From assembly GCA_041483135.1 (NCBI GenBank), contig JBGPFE010000007.1, positions 62,001-126,000 of the forward strand: a stretch of DNA of 64,000 nucleotides, given 5' to 3'. This DNA comes from PALSA-1004 sp041483135. GTDB lineage: Bacteria; Pseudomonadota; Gammaproteobacteria; Burkholderiales; SG8-41. Shown piece after piece: positions 44,688 to 53,435 of the stretch (positions are counted from its first letter, which is position 1; the number at the start of each line of letters is the position of its first letter). The notes beneath the pieces are model-generated. The model ran no database searches. It saw only the letters and a program-made list of their open reading frames with translations, and was not told the DNA's origin. Position numbers and translations under genes: made by a program.

Positions 44688-46007
44688 ATGACCACCGTCC
44701 CGCATCTGATCACGGCCTTGAGCGGCCCGCCGCTCGATCTCGAACGCCAGATCCTCAAGGCAATGCCGGCGATCGAGCACTGGCTGCGCGGCCAATGGCA
44801 GGAGCACGCGACGCCGTTCTATGCGTCGGCGGACCTGCGCAACAGCGGCTTCAAGCTCGCACCGGTCGACACCAACCTTTACCCCGGCGGGTTCAACAAC
44901 CTCAACCCGGAGTTCGATGCGCTGTGCGTGCAGGCAACGATGACGGCGGTCGAGAAAATCTGCCCCGATGCGCGCGGCGTGCTGTTGATCCCGGAAAACC
45001 ACACGCGCAATACGTTCTACATGCAGAACGTCGTGGCACTGCAAAAAATACTGACTCACGCCGGCATGATAGTGCGCATCGGGAGCCTGCTGCCGGACCT
45101 GACCGCGCCGACGGACATCGAGCTGCCGGGCGGCGGCAAGCTCAGGCTCGAGCCGCTCGAGCGCACCGGCAATCGCCTCGGCGTCGACGGTTTCGATCCG
45201 TGCGTGGTGCTGCTCAACAACGACCTGTCGGCAGGCCTGCCCGAGATCCTGCGGAATCTCGAACAAGCCGTGCTGCCGCCGCTGCACGCCGGCTGGTTCA
45301 TGCGCCGCAAATCAAACCACTTCGCGGTCTACAAGGACGTCGCCACCGAGTTCGCGCAGCTGCTCGGCGTCGACCCGTGGCTGATCAATCCTTTTTTCGA
45401 GAAGTGCGGCAAGATCAATTTCCGCGAGCGCAAAGGCGAGGAATGCCTCGAGGGCTACGTGTCGGAAATTCTCACCGACATTCGCGCCAAGTACCGGGAA
45501 TACGGCATCAAGCAGGACCCGTTCGTGATCGTGAAAGCCGATGCCGGCACTTACGGCATGGGCATCATGACGGTGAAGGATCCTGCGGAAATTCGCGGGC
45601 TCAACCGCAAGCAGCGCAACAAAATGGCCGTCGTCAAGGAAGGCCTCGAGGTGCAGGAAGTGCTGATGCAGGAAGGCGTTTACAGCTTTGAGACCGTCGA
45701 AGGTGCAGTTGCCGAGCCGGTGGTCTACATGATCGATCACTTCGTGGTGGGCGGCTTCTACCGCGTGCACGCGAGTCGCGGCCAGGACCAGAACCTCAAC
45801 GTGCCGGGCTCACGGTACGTGCCGCTCGCGTTCGAAAAGCCATGCTATTCGCCCAACCCCGACGACCCGGGCTCTCCACCGAACCGCTTCTATGCCTACG
45901 GCGTGATCGCGCGGCTCGCACTGGTCGCCGCCGCGGTCGAACTCGAGCGGACGGAACAGGCGCTCGAAGAAAATTCCGTCGCTCCGCTGCGCGTCGCGCC
46001 GAACTGA
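44688..46007 (+). CDS. gshA: glutamate-cysteine ligase (short proteobacterial family)
   Basis: 439 residues of the family first described in Acidithiobacillus (TIGR02049), unlike E. coli GshA. Recognisable parts are NLYPGGFNNLNPEFDALC near residue 64, DPFVIVKADAGTYGMGIMTV (ATP-grasp-like lysine and glycine loop) and VVYMIDHFVVGGFYRVHASRG. It makes gamma-glutamylcysteine, the first step of glutathione synthesis. gshB follows after 19 bases. Confidence 0.92.
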   Translation: MTTVPHLITALSGPPLDLERQILKAMPAIEHWLRGQWQEHATPFYASADLRNSGFKLAPVDTNLYPGGFNNLNPEFDALCVQATMTAVEKICPDARGVLLIPENHTRNTFYMQNVVALQKILTHAGMIVRIGSLLPDLTAPTDIELPGGGKLRLEPLERTGNRLGVDGFDPCVVLLNNDLSAGLPEILRNLEQAVLPPLHAGWFMRRKSNHFAVYKDVATEFAQLLGVDPWLINPFFEKCGKINFRERKGEECLEGYVSEILTDIRAKYREYGIKQDPFVIVKADAGTYGMGIMTVKDPAEIRGLNRKQRNKMAVVKEGLEVQEVLMQEGVYSFETVEGAVAEPVVYMIDHFVVGGFYRVHASRGQDQNLNVPGSRYVPLAFEKPCYSPNPDDPGSPPNRFYAYGVIARLALVAAAVELERTEQALEENSVAPLRVAPN

Positions 46008-46026
46008 TCCCGCGACATCCCCATCC

Positions 46027-46974
46027 ATGAAGATCGCTTTTATCGTCGACCCGCTCGACGAGTTCAAGATTTACAAAGACTCGACCTACGCGATGATGCG
46101 CGAGGCTGCCGCACGCAAGCACGAGCTTCACGTGCTGCAGCAGGAAGACCTGGTCTGGCACACCGGTGTCGTCACCGGCCATGCGCAACGGCTGCACCTG
46201 ACCGGCGACAAGCAGGCATGGTATCGGGCCGATGCGCCGCACGCCACGCCGCTCAAGGATTTCGACGCGGTGCTGATGCGCAAGGACCCGCCGTTCGACA
46301 TGGAGTACGTCTACAGCACCTATCTGCTCGAGCTCGCGCAGGCGCAGGGCGCTCGCGTATTCAACGATCCGCGCGCTATCCGCGACTGCAATGAGAAATT
46401 GACGATTGCGCGTTTTCCGCAGTTCACCGCGCCGACGCTGGTCACGCGTCGCGCCGAGTTGATTCATGAATTTCTGGCGGCGCATGGCGATATCATTCTT
46501 AAACCGCTGGACGGCATGGGCGGCGTCTCGGTATTCCGCGTCCACCGCCAGGACCCGAACCTCAACGTGATCATCGAGAGCGTCACGCATTTCGGGCGGC
46601 GCATGGTAATGGCACAGCGTTTCATACCCGCAATCGCCGACGGCGACAAACGCATATTGCTGATCGGCGGCAAGCCGGTGCCGTATGCGCTGGCGCGCAT
46701 TCCGAAACCGGGCGAGACGCGCGGCAATCTTGCGGCGGGAGGCACAGGGGTTGCGCGCGAGTTGACGCCGCGCGACCGCGAGATCGCGGAAACGCTCGCC
46801 CCGCTGCTCAACGCACAGGGACTGTTGCTGGTCGGGCTCGACGTGATCGGCGATTTTCTGACCGAAGTCAACGTCACCAGCCCGACCTGCTTTCAGGAAA
46901 TTACGGAGCAGACCGGCTGCAATGTCGCGGGGCTGCTGCTCGATGCGCTGGAGCGCGCGGTCGATCGCCGCTGA
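46027..46974 (+). CDS. gshB: glutathione synthetase
   Basis: 315 residues, ATP-grasp fold. N-terminal KIAFIVDPLDEFKIYKDST, the DAVLMRKDPPFDMEYVY substrate motif, DIILKPLDGMGGVSVFR (ATP loop), and the end TEVNVTSPTCFQEI with metal-binding Asn. It adds glycine to gamma-glutamylcysteine. Same operon as gshA. Confidence 0.96.
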   Translation: MKIAFIVDPLDEFKIYKDSTYAMMREAAARKHELHVLQQEDLVWHTGVVTGHAQRLHLTGDKQAWYRADAPHATPLKDFDAVLMRKDPPFDMEYVYSTYLLELAQAQGARVFNDPRAIRDCNEKLTIARFPQFTAPTLVTRRAELIHEFLAAHGDIILKPLDGMGGVSVFRVHRQDPNLNVIIESVTHFGRRMVMAQRFIPAIADGDKRILLIGGKPVPYALARIPKPGETRGNLAAGGTGVARELTPRDREIAETLAPLLNAQGLLLVGLDVIGDFLTEVNVTSPTCFQEITEQTGCNVAGLLLDALERAVDRR

Positions 46975-47060
46975 GCGCCGCGCTGCGCTGCCTAATCACT
47001 CGAAAAGCCCGTTTATTCAATCGCCTCCAGGCTGGGGCCCCGCGTGGTGCGCCGCAATAA

Positions 47061-47075
47061 GGTAAAATAATTACC
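47061..47075. promoter_or_regulatory. AT-rich palindrome before the PTS genes
   Basis: GGTAAAATAATTACC, with 5-bp arms, 29 bases before the EIIA start codon. It contains a possible -10 box (TAAAAT), so it may be the promoter or an operator. Confidence 0.3.
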
Positions 47076-47104
47076 GATCCGGATCCGCACCAAGGCGCGC
47101 TTGC

Positions 47105-47521
47105 ATGATAGGCATACTGATCATTACTCATGGTACGCTGGGCGAAAGCCTGATCCATTGCGCGAGCCATGTGCTCAACAAACGGCCGCCGCGGCTTAAA
47201 CAGCTCGGCGTCACCGCGCAGGACGACCCGGCGCTATTGCTGCCGCAGGCGCGCACCCTGGTCAAGGAGCTCGACGCCGGCGACGGTGTGCTGATTCTGA
47301 CCGACATGTACGGCGGCACGCCGAGCAATATGGCGGCCAAACTGGTGACACCGGGGAAAATCGAGGCGGTGGCCGGTGTCAGCGTGCCAATGCTGATCCG
47401 CGTGCTGACTTACCGCGACCGCGATCTGCCGACGATAGTGACCAAGGCGATCAGCGGCGGTTGCGAAGGCGTGATGCGGGTGCCGATGTTCAAGCTGCAT
47501 AATGCTGCAACGGGAAGCTGA
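47105..47521 (+). CDS. PTS EIIA protein, mannose/fructose-type
   Basis: 138 residues of the EIIA-Man fold. Phosphorylation histidine is His9 (IGILIITHGTLGESLI); DMYGGTPSNMAAKL is the conserved second motif. No EIIB or EIIC is nearby; in Betaproteobacteria this EIIA-HPr-EI set works as a regulatory phosphorelay (with HprK and EI-Ntr-like roles), not as a sugar importer. It overlaps ptsH by 20 bases. Confidence 0.92.
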   Translation: MIGILIITHGTLGESLIHCASHVLNKRPPRLKQLGVTAQDDPALLLPQARTLVKELDAGDGVLILTDMYGGTPSNMAAKLVTPGKIEAVAGVSVPMLIRVLTYRDRDLPTIVTKAISGGCEGVMRVPMFKLHNAATGS

Positions 47522-47771
47522 GATCATCAACAAGCTCGGCCTGCACGCGCGAGCGTCGGCCAAGCTTACCCAGTTGGCCGGCAAGTTTAAAAGCAACATC
47601 TGGCTTACCCGCAACGGCAAGCGCGTCAACGCCAAAAGCATCATGGGCGTGATGATGCTGGCCGCGGCGAAAGGCGCCACCATCAATATCGAGACCGACG
47701 GGCCCGATGAGGCGGCGGCGATGCAGGCATTGACCGGGCTCATCGCCAATTGCTTCGAGGAAGGCGACTAA
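47502..47771 (+). CDS. ptsH: HPr phosphocarrier protein
   Basis: 89 residues. His15 in NKLGLHARASAKL receives phosphate from EI; the Ser46-type regulatory site is in KSIMGVMMLAA, a target of HPr kinase. It begins inside the EIIA gene and is followed by a heptad repeat pair and then ptsI. Confidence 0.95.
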   Translation: MLQREAEIINKLGLHARASAKLTQLAGKFKSNIWLTRNGKRVNAKSIMGVMMLAAAKGATINIETDGPDEAAAMQALTGLIANCFEEGD

Positions 47772-47781
47772 ACCCAGCTCC

Positions 47782-47864
47782 AAGTTGTGGGTTTCGGGTT
47801 TCGAGTTGAGCTAGACTGATAGGGCATTTAACCCGAAACTCGAAACCACAAACTCGGAACTTCG
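47782..47864. repeat. paired inverted heptad arrays between ptsH and ptsI
   Basis: Left units AAGTTGT, GGGTTTC, GGGTTTC, GAGTTGA (47782-47809); right units AACCCGA, AACTCGA, AACCACA, AACTCGG, AACTTCG (47830-47864). The arrays face each other and can pair. Same sequence family as 23028-23121, more than 24 kb away. The ptsI ribosome-binding region directly follows, so the fold may affect ptsI expression. Confidence 0.82.
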
Positions 47865-47871
47865 CGCAGCC

Positions 47872-49599
47872 ATGAGCTTCACCATGCACGGCACCCCGGT
47901 GTCCGGTGGCATCGCCATCGGACACGCGCACTTGGTGTCGCACGCCAAGCTCGAGGTCGCGCATTACGTGGTGCCGCAGTACCAGATCGCCGAGGAGTCA
48001 GCGCGCTTCGATGCGGCGCTGGAAACCGTGCGCGCCGAGCTCGAAGAACTGCGCACGCAGATTCCGCCCAGCGCGCCGCAGGAGTTCGAGGCTTTCCTCA
48101 ACCTGCACCTGATGATCCTCAACGACGCTACGCTCGCCAAAGCGCCGCGCCAGATCATCGAAACCGAGCAGTGCAATGCCGAGTGGGCGCTCAAAGTGCA
48201 GATGGACGCGCTGCTCGACCAGTTCGACCGGATCGATGACGGCTACCTGCGCGAACGCAAGGCCGACGTGGTCCAGGTCGTCGAACGCCTGCTGAAGGCG
48301 CTGCTCGGCCAGCCCGGCTACATGCCGGCACCGGCGCTGGGCGGCGAAGAAAACCTGATCCTGGTTGCGCACGACCTGTCGCCGGCCGACGTGATCCAGT
48401 TCAAGCAGCACCAGTTCGCGAGCTTCATCACCGATCTCGGCGGCACCACCTCGCATACCGCGATCGTCGCGCGCAGCCTCAACATCCCGTCGATCGTCGC
48501 GATGCACCAGGCGCGCCAGCTGGTCCGCGAAAACGAATTGCTGATCGTCGACGGCACGCTCGGCATGATCATCGTCGATCCCGACCCGCAGGCGCTCGCC
48601 GAATACAAGCTGCGTCAGCACCAATGGGAGCTCGAACGGCAGAAACTCAAGCGGCTGCGCGACACGCGCGCTACCACGCTCGATCAGATAGAAGTCGATC
48701 TGCAGGCGAACATCGAGCTGCCCGGGGATGTCGAGGAAGTCACGGAAAACGGCGCCACCGGCATCGGTCTCTTCCGCACCGAGTTCCTGTTTCTCAACCG
48801 CGACGACCTGCCGGACGAAGACGAACAGTTCGAGGCCTATCGCAAAGTGGTGCGCGAAATGGATGGGTTGCCGGTCACGATCCGCACTTACGATCTCGGC
48901 GCCGACAAGCAGATCGACGGCATCGAGCATTCGAGCACCAATCCCGCGCTCGGCCTGCGCGCGATCCGGCTTTCGCTGACCGAGCCGCAGATGTTCATGG
49001 TGCAGTTGCGCGCCATGCTGCGCGCCTCGCACTATGGCAAGCTCAAGATACTGGTTCCGATGGTGATGAGCGCGGCGGAAATCAACCAGACGCTCCACTA
49101 CGTCGCGCAATCCAAGCAGACTCTCGAAGACAAGTACATTCCTTATGACCGCGGTGTCGAACTCGGCGGCATGATCGAAATTCCCGCCGCGGCGCTCGCG
49201 CTCAACACGTTCATCAAGAAACTCGATTTCCTGTCGATCGGCACCAATGACCTGATCCAGTACACGCTCGCGATCGACCGCACTGACGATACCGTGTCGC
49301 ACTTGTACGATCCGCTGCATCCCGCCGTGCTCAACCTGGTCGCGCATATCATCAGGACTTGCAACAAAGCGGGCAAGCCGATCGCGCTGTGCGGCGAGAT
49401 GGCGGGCGACGTGCAGCTCACGCGGTTGCTGCTCGGCTTCGGGCTGCGCCAGTTCTCGATGCACCCGGCGTGTCTGCTCGAGGTCAAGCAGCAGGTGCTG
49501 AAGTCGAACCTGCGCGAGATTGCTCCGCTGACGGGCAAAATGCTGCGCGCCGACGATCCGGACAAGTTGCGGGCAATGCTCGCCAGACTTAATGCCTGA
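47872..49599 (+). CDS. ptsI: PTS enzyme I
   Basis: 575 residues, full length. N-terminal HPr-binding domain, active-site histidine in LGGTTSHTAIVARSLNIP (~190), PEP-binding TGIGLFRTEFLFLNRDDLPDEDEQ (part: GLFRTEFLF), DLGADKQIDG, and the C-terminal SIGTNDLIQYTLAIDR and LCGEMAGD. It autophosphorylates on PEP and passes phosphate to HPr. It is third in the EIIA-ptsH-ptsI operon. Confidence 0.97.
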   Translation: MSFTMHGTPVSGGIAIGHAHLVSHAKLEVAHYVVPQYQIAEESARFDAALETVRAELEELRTQIPPSAPQEFEAFLNLHLMILNDATLAKAPRQIIETEQCNAEWALKVQMDALLDQFDRIDDGYLRERKADVVQVVERLLKALLGQPGYMPAPALGGEENLILVAHDLSPADVIQFKQHQFASFITDLGGTTSHTAIVARSLNIPSIVAMHQARQLVRENELLIVDGTLGMIIVDPDPQALAEYKLRQHQWELERQKLKRLRDTRATTLDQIEVDLQANIELPGDVEEVTENGATGIGLFRTEFLFLNRDDLPDEDEQFEAYRKVVREMDGLPVTIRTYDLGADKQIDGIEHSSTNPALGLRAIRLSLTEPQMFMVQLRAMLRASHYGKLKILVPMVMSAAEINQTLHYVAQSKQTLEDKYIPYDRGVELGGMIEIPAAALALNTFIKKLDFLSIGTNDLIQYTLAIDRTDDTVSHLYDPLHPAVLNLVAHIIRTCNKAGKPIALCGEMAGDVQLTRLLLGFGLRQFSMHPACLLEVKQQVLKSNLREIAPLTGKMLRADDPDKLRAMLARLNA

Positions 49600-49607
49600 A
49601 CGGTCCA

Positions 49608-49660
49608 ACAAGGCAGCCCGGGAAGGGGCGGGACCCTTCCCTTCCCACCCGGCCCCTTGT
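49608..49660 (+). terminator. nested hairpin after ptsI, possible terminator
   Basis: An inner GGGAAGGG/CCCTTCCC stem and an outer ACAAGG/CCTTGT pair. It starts nine bases after the ptsI stop codon. It has no T-run, so it could instead protect the transcript end. Confidence 0.5.
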
Positions 49661-49722
49661 AAATCCCTCACTTCAGGATAAGCTCCGATTGGCATACCAT
49701 CAGAGCTTTCGGAGTACGGCTC

Positions 49723-50154
49723 ATGCTGCGTGAAATTCAGGGCGTGCGGCAGGACAATCCCGGTCTCAAGCGCCGCTGGTACCAGGACTACTTTTTTGAT
49801 CTTTATACCTGGCACTCGCCGGACGGCGCGCTGGCCGGCTTCCAGCTCTGCTACGACGTGCGCGGCCGTGAGCGCGTGTTGTCGTGGCGCCGGCAATACG
49901 GTTTCTCGCACAACCGGATAGATAGCGGCGAGGATGCCAACGTATACCCCATGACACCGATTCTGGTTGCCGACGGACGGTTCCCCCACCGCCTGGTGCG
50001 GCAGCGCTTCAACCGGCACGGTGCGACGCTTGATGCACCGACACGCACTACCATTCTCGATAAAATGCGCGAATACGGCAGGTCGGTCGCGCGCGGCGTG
50101 ATTTCCCTGCCGCGCACCAAGCGCCGGATTCCGCCACCATCAACCCCGGCCTAA
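49723..50154 (+). CDS. conserved hypothetical protein
   Basis: 143 residues. It begins MLREIQGVRQDNPGLKRRWYQDYFFDLYTWHSPDG and contains GFQLCYDVRGRERVLSWRR and ILVADGRFPHRLVRQRF. It is soluble, aromatic- and arginine-rich, with no signal. I recall similar proteins in other Betaproteobacteria with no known function. It is monocistronic, lying between ptsI and the metX riboswitch region. Confidence 0.65.
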   Translation: MLREIQGVRQDNPGLKRRWYQDYFFDLYTWHSPDGALAGFQLCYDVRGRERVLSWRRQYGFSHNRIDSGEDANVYPMTPILVADGRFPHRLVRQRFNRHGATLDAPTRTTILDKMREYGRSVARGVISLPRTKRRIPPPSTPA

Positions 50155-50161
50155 CCTTTAT

Positions 50162-50191
50162 TTGACAACCCGTGCCGTGGCACGGTAACGT
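50162..50191 (+). promoter_or_regulatory. sigma-70 promoter of the metX leader
   Basis: A perfect TTGACA -35 box (50162-50167), an 18-base spacer and TAACGT. The predicted start (~50198) is just before the riboswitch aptamer. Confidence 0.6.
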
Positions 50192-50205
50192 TTGCACCAG
50201 TTGCA

Positions 50206-50257
50206 GTGCGCCGATTTGATTTCAGCTTGCGGGCGCCTAATAAATCCGGCTAAAGAG
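50206..50257 (+). ncRNA. SAM-II (SAM-alpha) riboswitch aptamer
   Basis: The conserved blocks of the class are in order: GCGCC, GATTTGA, AGCTTGCGG, GGCGCC, TAATAAATC and GGCTAAAGA. GCGCC (50209-50213) pairs with GGCGC (P1), and GATTT pairs with AAATC across it, forming the pseudoknot. SAM-II RNAs sit in front of metA/metX/metC and shut expression when S-adenosylmethionine is plentiful. Here the gene is metX and a terminator follows six bases later. Confidence 0.85.
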
Positions 50258-50263
50258 AAAGAC

Positions 50264-50296
50264 AACCCGGTATAGCGCAAGCTCGCCGGGTTTTTT
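50264..50296 (+). terminator. expression-platform terminator of the SAM-II riboswitch
   Basis: AACCCGG (50264-50270) pairs with CCGGGTT (50286-50292) around an inner AGC-GCAA-GCT mini-stem, then TTTTCG. It lies only six bases before the metX ATG, so termination would prevent metX-metW expression when SAM is bound. Confidence 0.85.
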
Positions 50297-50301
50297 CGTT
50301 T

Positions 50302-51453
50302 ATGGACGGCACCACAGACAAACATTCGGTCGGGGCGGTGACGCCGCGCAGCGCCAGGTTCGATGAGCCGTTACGGCTCAAGAGCGGCGCGCGGCTTGCC
50401 GGCTACGAACTCGCCTTCGAGACCTACGGCACGCTCAACGCCGACAAATCGAACGCGGTGCTGGTGTGCCACGCGCTCAACGCGTCGCACCACGTCGCGG
50501 GCTTCTATGCCGACGAACCACAGAACGTCGGCTGGTGGGACAACATGATCGGCCCCGGCAAGCCGCTCGACACCAAACGCTTCTTCGTGATCGGCGTCAA
50601 CAATCTCGGCGGCTGCTTCGGCTCGACCGGGCCGCACAGCGTGAACCCCGCGACTGGCCGCGCCTGGGGAGCGGATTTTCCGGTGGTCACTGTCGAAGAC
50701 TGGGTCACGACGCAGGCGCGGCTCGCCGATCAGCTCGGCATCCGGCAATTTGCGGCGGTGATGGGCGGCAGCCTCGGCGCGATGCAGGCGCTGTCGTGGA
50801 CGATCCAGTATCCCGAGCGCATCGGCCACGCGCTCGTGATCGCGTGCGCGCCGAACCTGTCGGCGCAGAACATCGCTTTCAACGAAGTCGCGCGCCAGGC
50901 GATCATCACCGACCCCGAATTCCACGGCGGGCATTATTACGAGCACAACACGCGGCCGACGCGCGGGTTGCGCGTCGCGCGCATGGTCGGCCACATCACC
51001 TATCTTTCCGACGATGAGATGGCGAGCAAGTTCGGCCGCCAGCTGCGCCACGGCAAACTCAACTATACCTTCGATGTCGAGTTCGAGATCGAGTCCTACC
51101 TGCGCCATCAAGGCAACAAGTTCTCGGACTATTTCGACGCCAACACTTACCTGCTTATCACCAAGGCGCTCGATTACTTCGACCCGGCGGCCGGGCATGG
51201 CGGAGATTTGAGCCTCGCGCTTGAGCCCGCGCAGGCGAGCTTCCTCGTCGCATCGTTCACCACCGACTGGCGGTTTTCTCCGGAGCGCTCGCGCGAAATC
51301 GTCAAAGCGCTGCTTGACAACCGCCGCGACGTGACTTACGCCGAAATAGATGCGCCGCACGGACACGACGCTTTCCTGCTCGACGATGCGCGCTACCATC
51401 GTCTGGTCGCCGCTTATTTTGAACGCATCAGCCGGGAGATCGCCGCGCCATGA
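50302..51453 (+). CDS. metX: homoserine O-acyltransferase
   Basis: 383 residues, alpha/beta hydrolase fold. Oxyanion region VCHALNASHHVAGFY, nucleophile elbow GGSLGAMQALSW (Ser in GGSLG), catalytic Asp in SFTTDWRFSP and His in DAPHGHDAFLLD. It activates homoserine for methionine synthesis; the acyl donor (acetyl- or succinyl-CoA) is not decided from what I can see. It is under the SAM-II riboswitch. Overlaps metW by four bases (ATGA). Confidence 0.95.
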   Translation: MDGTTDKHSVGAVTPRSARFDEPLRLKSGARLAGYELAFETYGTLNADKSNAVLVCHALNASHHVAGFYADEPQNVGWWDNMIGPGKPLDTKRFFVIGVNNLGGCFGSTGPHSVNPATGRAWGADFPVVTVEDWVTTQARLADQLGIRQFAAVMGGSLGAMQALSWTIQYPERIGHALVIACAPNLSAQNIAFNEVARQAIITDPEFHGGHYYEHNTRPTRGLRVARMVGHITYLSDDEMASKFGRQLRHGKLNYTFDVEFEIESYLRHQGNKFSDYFDANTYLLITKALDYFDPAAGHGGDLSLALEPAQASFLVASFTTDWRFSPERSREIVKALLDNRRDVTYAEIDAPHGHDAFLLDDARYHRLVAAYFERISREIAAP

Positions 51454-52046
51454 ACGAGCACGCAATGCAACGCGCCGATTTCGCGGCGATCGCCGGCTGG
51501 ATAAAGCCCGGCGCGCGCGTACTCGACCTGGGTTGCGGCGACGGCACGCTGCTGCGCTATCTCGCCGAGCAACGCGGCGGCGCCGGCTATGGTGTCGAGA
51601 TCGACGACGACGGCATCCTCGCGTGCGTCAAGAACGGCGTTAACGTGATTCAGGGCGACCTCGAGCGTGGGTTGTCCGGGTTCGCCGACGGCTCGTTCGA
51701 CTACGTGATCCTGTCGCAGACGCTGCAGGCGGTACGCAGCAGCGAGCGCGTGGTGCGCGAAATGCTGCGCGTCGGCCGCCAGGGCATCGTCACGTTTCCC
51801 AACTTCGGCTACTGGCGCAACCGGCTGCAGGTGATCGGCGGCAACATGCCGGTGTCGGGCAACCTGCCCTATCAGTGGTTCGACACGCCGAACATACATC
51901 TGTGCACGATTACCGACTTCGAGGATTTCTGCCGCAGCAACGGCGTCCGGATCCTCGAGCGCATCGTGATGAGCGGCGGCAGTGCGGTCCACGTCCTGCC
52001 GAACCTGCTCGGCAGCCTCGCGGTATACCGGTTTGAGCGCGCCTGA
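51450..52046 (+). CDS. metW: methionine biosynthesis protein MetW
   Basis: 198 residues, class I methyltransferase-like fold: VLDLGCGDGTLLRYL (SAM motif I), FDYVILSQTLQAV, and TFPNFGYWRNRLQ. MetW is translated together with metX in many proteobacteria and is needed for full MetX activity. The ATGA overlap with metX supports a complex. Confidence 0.94.
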   Translation: MNEHAMQRADFAAIAGWIKPGARVLDLGCGDGTLLRYLAEQRGGAGYGVEIDDDGILACVKNGVNVIQGDLERGLSGFADGSFDYVILSQTLQAVRSSERVVREMLRVGRQGIVTFPNFGYWRNRLQVIGGNMPVSGNLPYQWFDTPNIHLCTITDFEDFCRSNGVRILERIVMSGGSAVHVLPNLLGSLAVYRFERA

Positions 52047-52052
52047 GGCGTA

Positions 52053-53324
52053 ATGCCGGACCGGGTTCCCGTGCGCTTCGACTGGCGCAGCGCGCTGTTC
52101 AACCGGCGCATGCTGATCTGCGTGTTCACCGGTTTCAGCTCCGGCCTCCCGCTCTACATCCTGGTGAGCCTGCTGCCGGCGTGGCTGCGCTCCGAGCACG
52201 TCGATTTGAGGGCGATCGGCCTGTTCGCGCTGATCCAGTTCCCGTTCAACTGGAAGTTCCTGTGGTCGCCGCTGCTCGACCGATATGCGCTGCCGGCATT
52301 CGGCCGCCGGCGCGGCTGGATGCTCGCCTCGCAACTTGCATTGCTGGTCGTGCTGCCGTTATTCGGCATGCTCGACCCCGCGCTCGATCTGTGGTCGATC
52401 GCAGTGCTTGCGCTGGGTGTCGCATTTTTCAGCGCGACCCAGGACATTGTGATCGACGCCTACCGGCGCGAAATTCTGAGAGATGCCGAGTTGGGCCTCG
52501 GCAACTCGATACACGTCAACGCGTATCGCATCGCCGGGCTCGTGCCGGGTTCCCTGTCGCTGATCCTCGCCGACTACCTGCCATGGAGCAGCGTGTTCCT
52601 GATCACCGCGCTGTTCATGTTGCCAGGCATCGCGATGGCTTTTGCCGTGACCGAGCCGGCGATCGCCGGGACGCTGCCGCGCACGCTGCGCGATGCGGTC
52701 GTCGAGCCGTTCCATGAGTTCATCACCCGCGCGGGCTGGCGTTCCGCGTTACTCGCGCTCGTATTCATGGTGCTGTACAAGCTCGGCGACAGCATGGCGA
52801 CTGCGCTCGCGACACCGTTCTACCTCGACATGGGATTCACCAAGACCGAGATCGGCCTGATCGCCAAACACGCCGGACTATGGCCGAGCGTGATTGGCGG
52901 CCTGCTGGGCGGTATCTGGATGCTGAAGCTCGGCATCAACCGCGCGTTGTGGCTGTTCGGGGTGGTGCAGGTCGTATCGATACTCGGTTTCGCTGCGCTG
53001 ACCGCATTTCCGCAGGACCGCATCATGCTGGCGGCCACGATCAGCTTCGAGGCGCTCGGCGTCGGGCTGGGCACGGTGGCGTTCGTCGCGTACATCGCGC
53101 GCGCCACGCACCCGCTCTACACCGCAACGCAGTTTGCATTGTTCACCAGCCTCGCCGCCGCGCCGCGCGTGGTTGTCAATTCAGTCACGGGATGGGTCGT
53201 GGAGCAGACCGGCTGGTTCAATTTCTTCCTGCTCTGCACGCTGCTCGCGCTGCCGGGGATGCTGCTGCTGCCGAAAGTCGCCCCGTGGAACGGCGATAAG
53301 CCCGCCAGGCCGGGCACTGCTTGA
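52053..53324 (+). CDS. ampG: AmpG-like MFS permease
   Basis: 423 residues, 12 helices. The first helices show FTGFSSGLPLYILVSLLPAWLR, followed by the loop LDRYALPAFGRRRGWML and FFSATQDIVIDAYRREIL, the AmpG signature. AmpG imports anhydro-muropeptides from the periplasm for recycling; Mpl at 28598 acts later in that pathway. It starts six bases after metW, so it may be co-transcribed although it is functionally unrelated. Confidence 0.88.
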   Translation: MPDRVPVRFDWRSALFNRRMLICVFTGFSSGLPLYILVSLLPAWLRSEHVDLRAIGLFALIQFPFNWKFLWSPLLDRYALPAFGRRRGWMLASQLALLVVLPLFGMLDPALDLWSIAVLALGVAFFSATQDIVIDAYRREILRDAELGLGNSIHVNAYRIAGLVPGSLSLILADYLPWSSVFLITALFMLPGIAMAFAVTEPAIAGTLPRTLRDAVVEPFHEFITRAGWRSALLALVFMVLYKLGDSMATALATPFYLDMGFTKTEIGLIAKHAGLWPSVIGGLLGGIWMLKLGINRALWLFGVVQVVSILGFAALTAFPQDRIMLAATISFEALGVGLGTVAFVAYIARATHPLYTATQFALFTSLAAAPRVVVNSVTGWVVEQTGWFNFFLLCTLLALPGMLLLPKVAPWNGDKPARPGTA

Positions 53325-53435
53325 ATTGAGTTCACCTCATTTTCCGTATTTCCGGCATACTTTTTCCTGCCGCGCGCGAAACAAATGGCGGCTCGCACCG
53401 GACCTGACAAGTTTCGGATTGCAAAGGAGAGAACC

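Noticed and set aside
47105..49599. Sugar-uptake PTS operon
   Set aside because: There are no EIIB, EIIC or EIID genes; EIIA-HPr-EI alone fits a regulatory phosphorelay.
47998..50019. 673-residue open frame antisense to ptsI, and similar long antisense frames under metH (32014-33687) and amtB (42327-43829)
   Set aside because: They mirror real genes with strong family matches; high GC content keeps the antisense frame free of stops. No ribosome sites, domains or sensible codon use.
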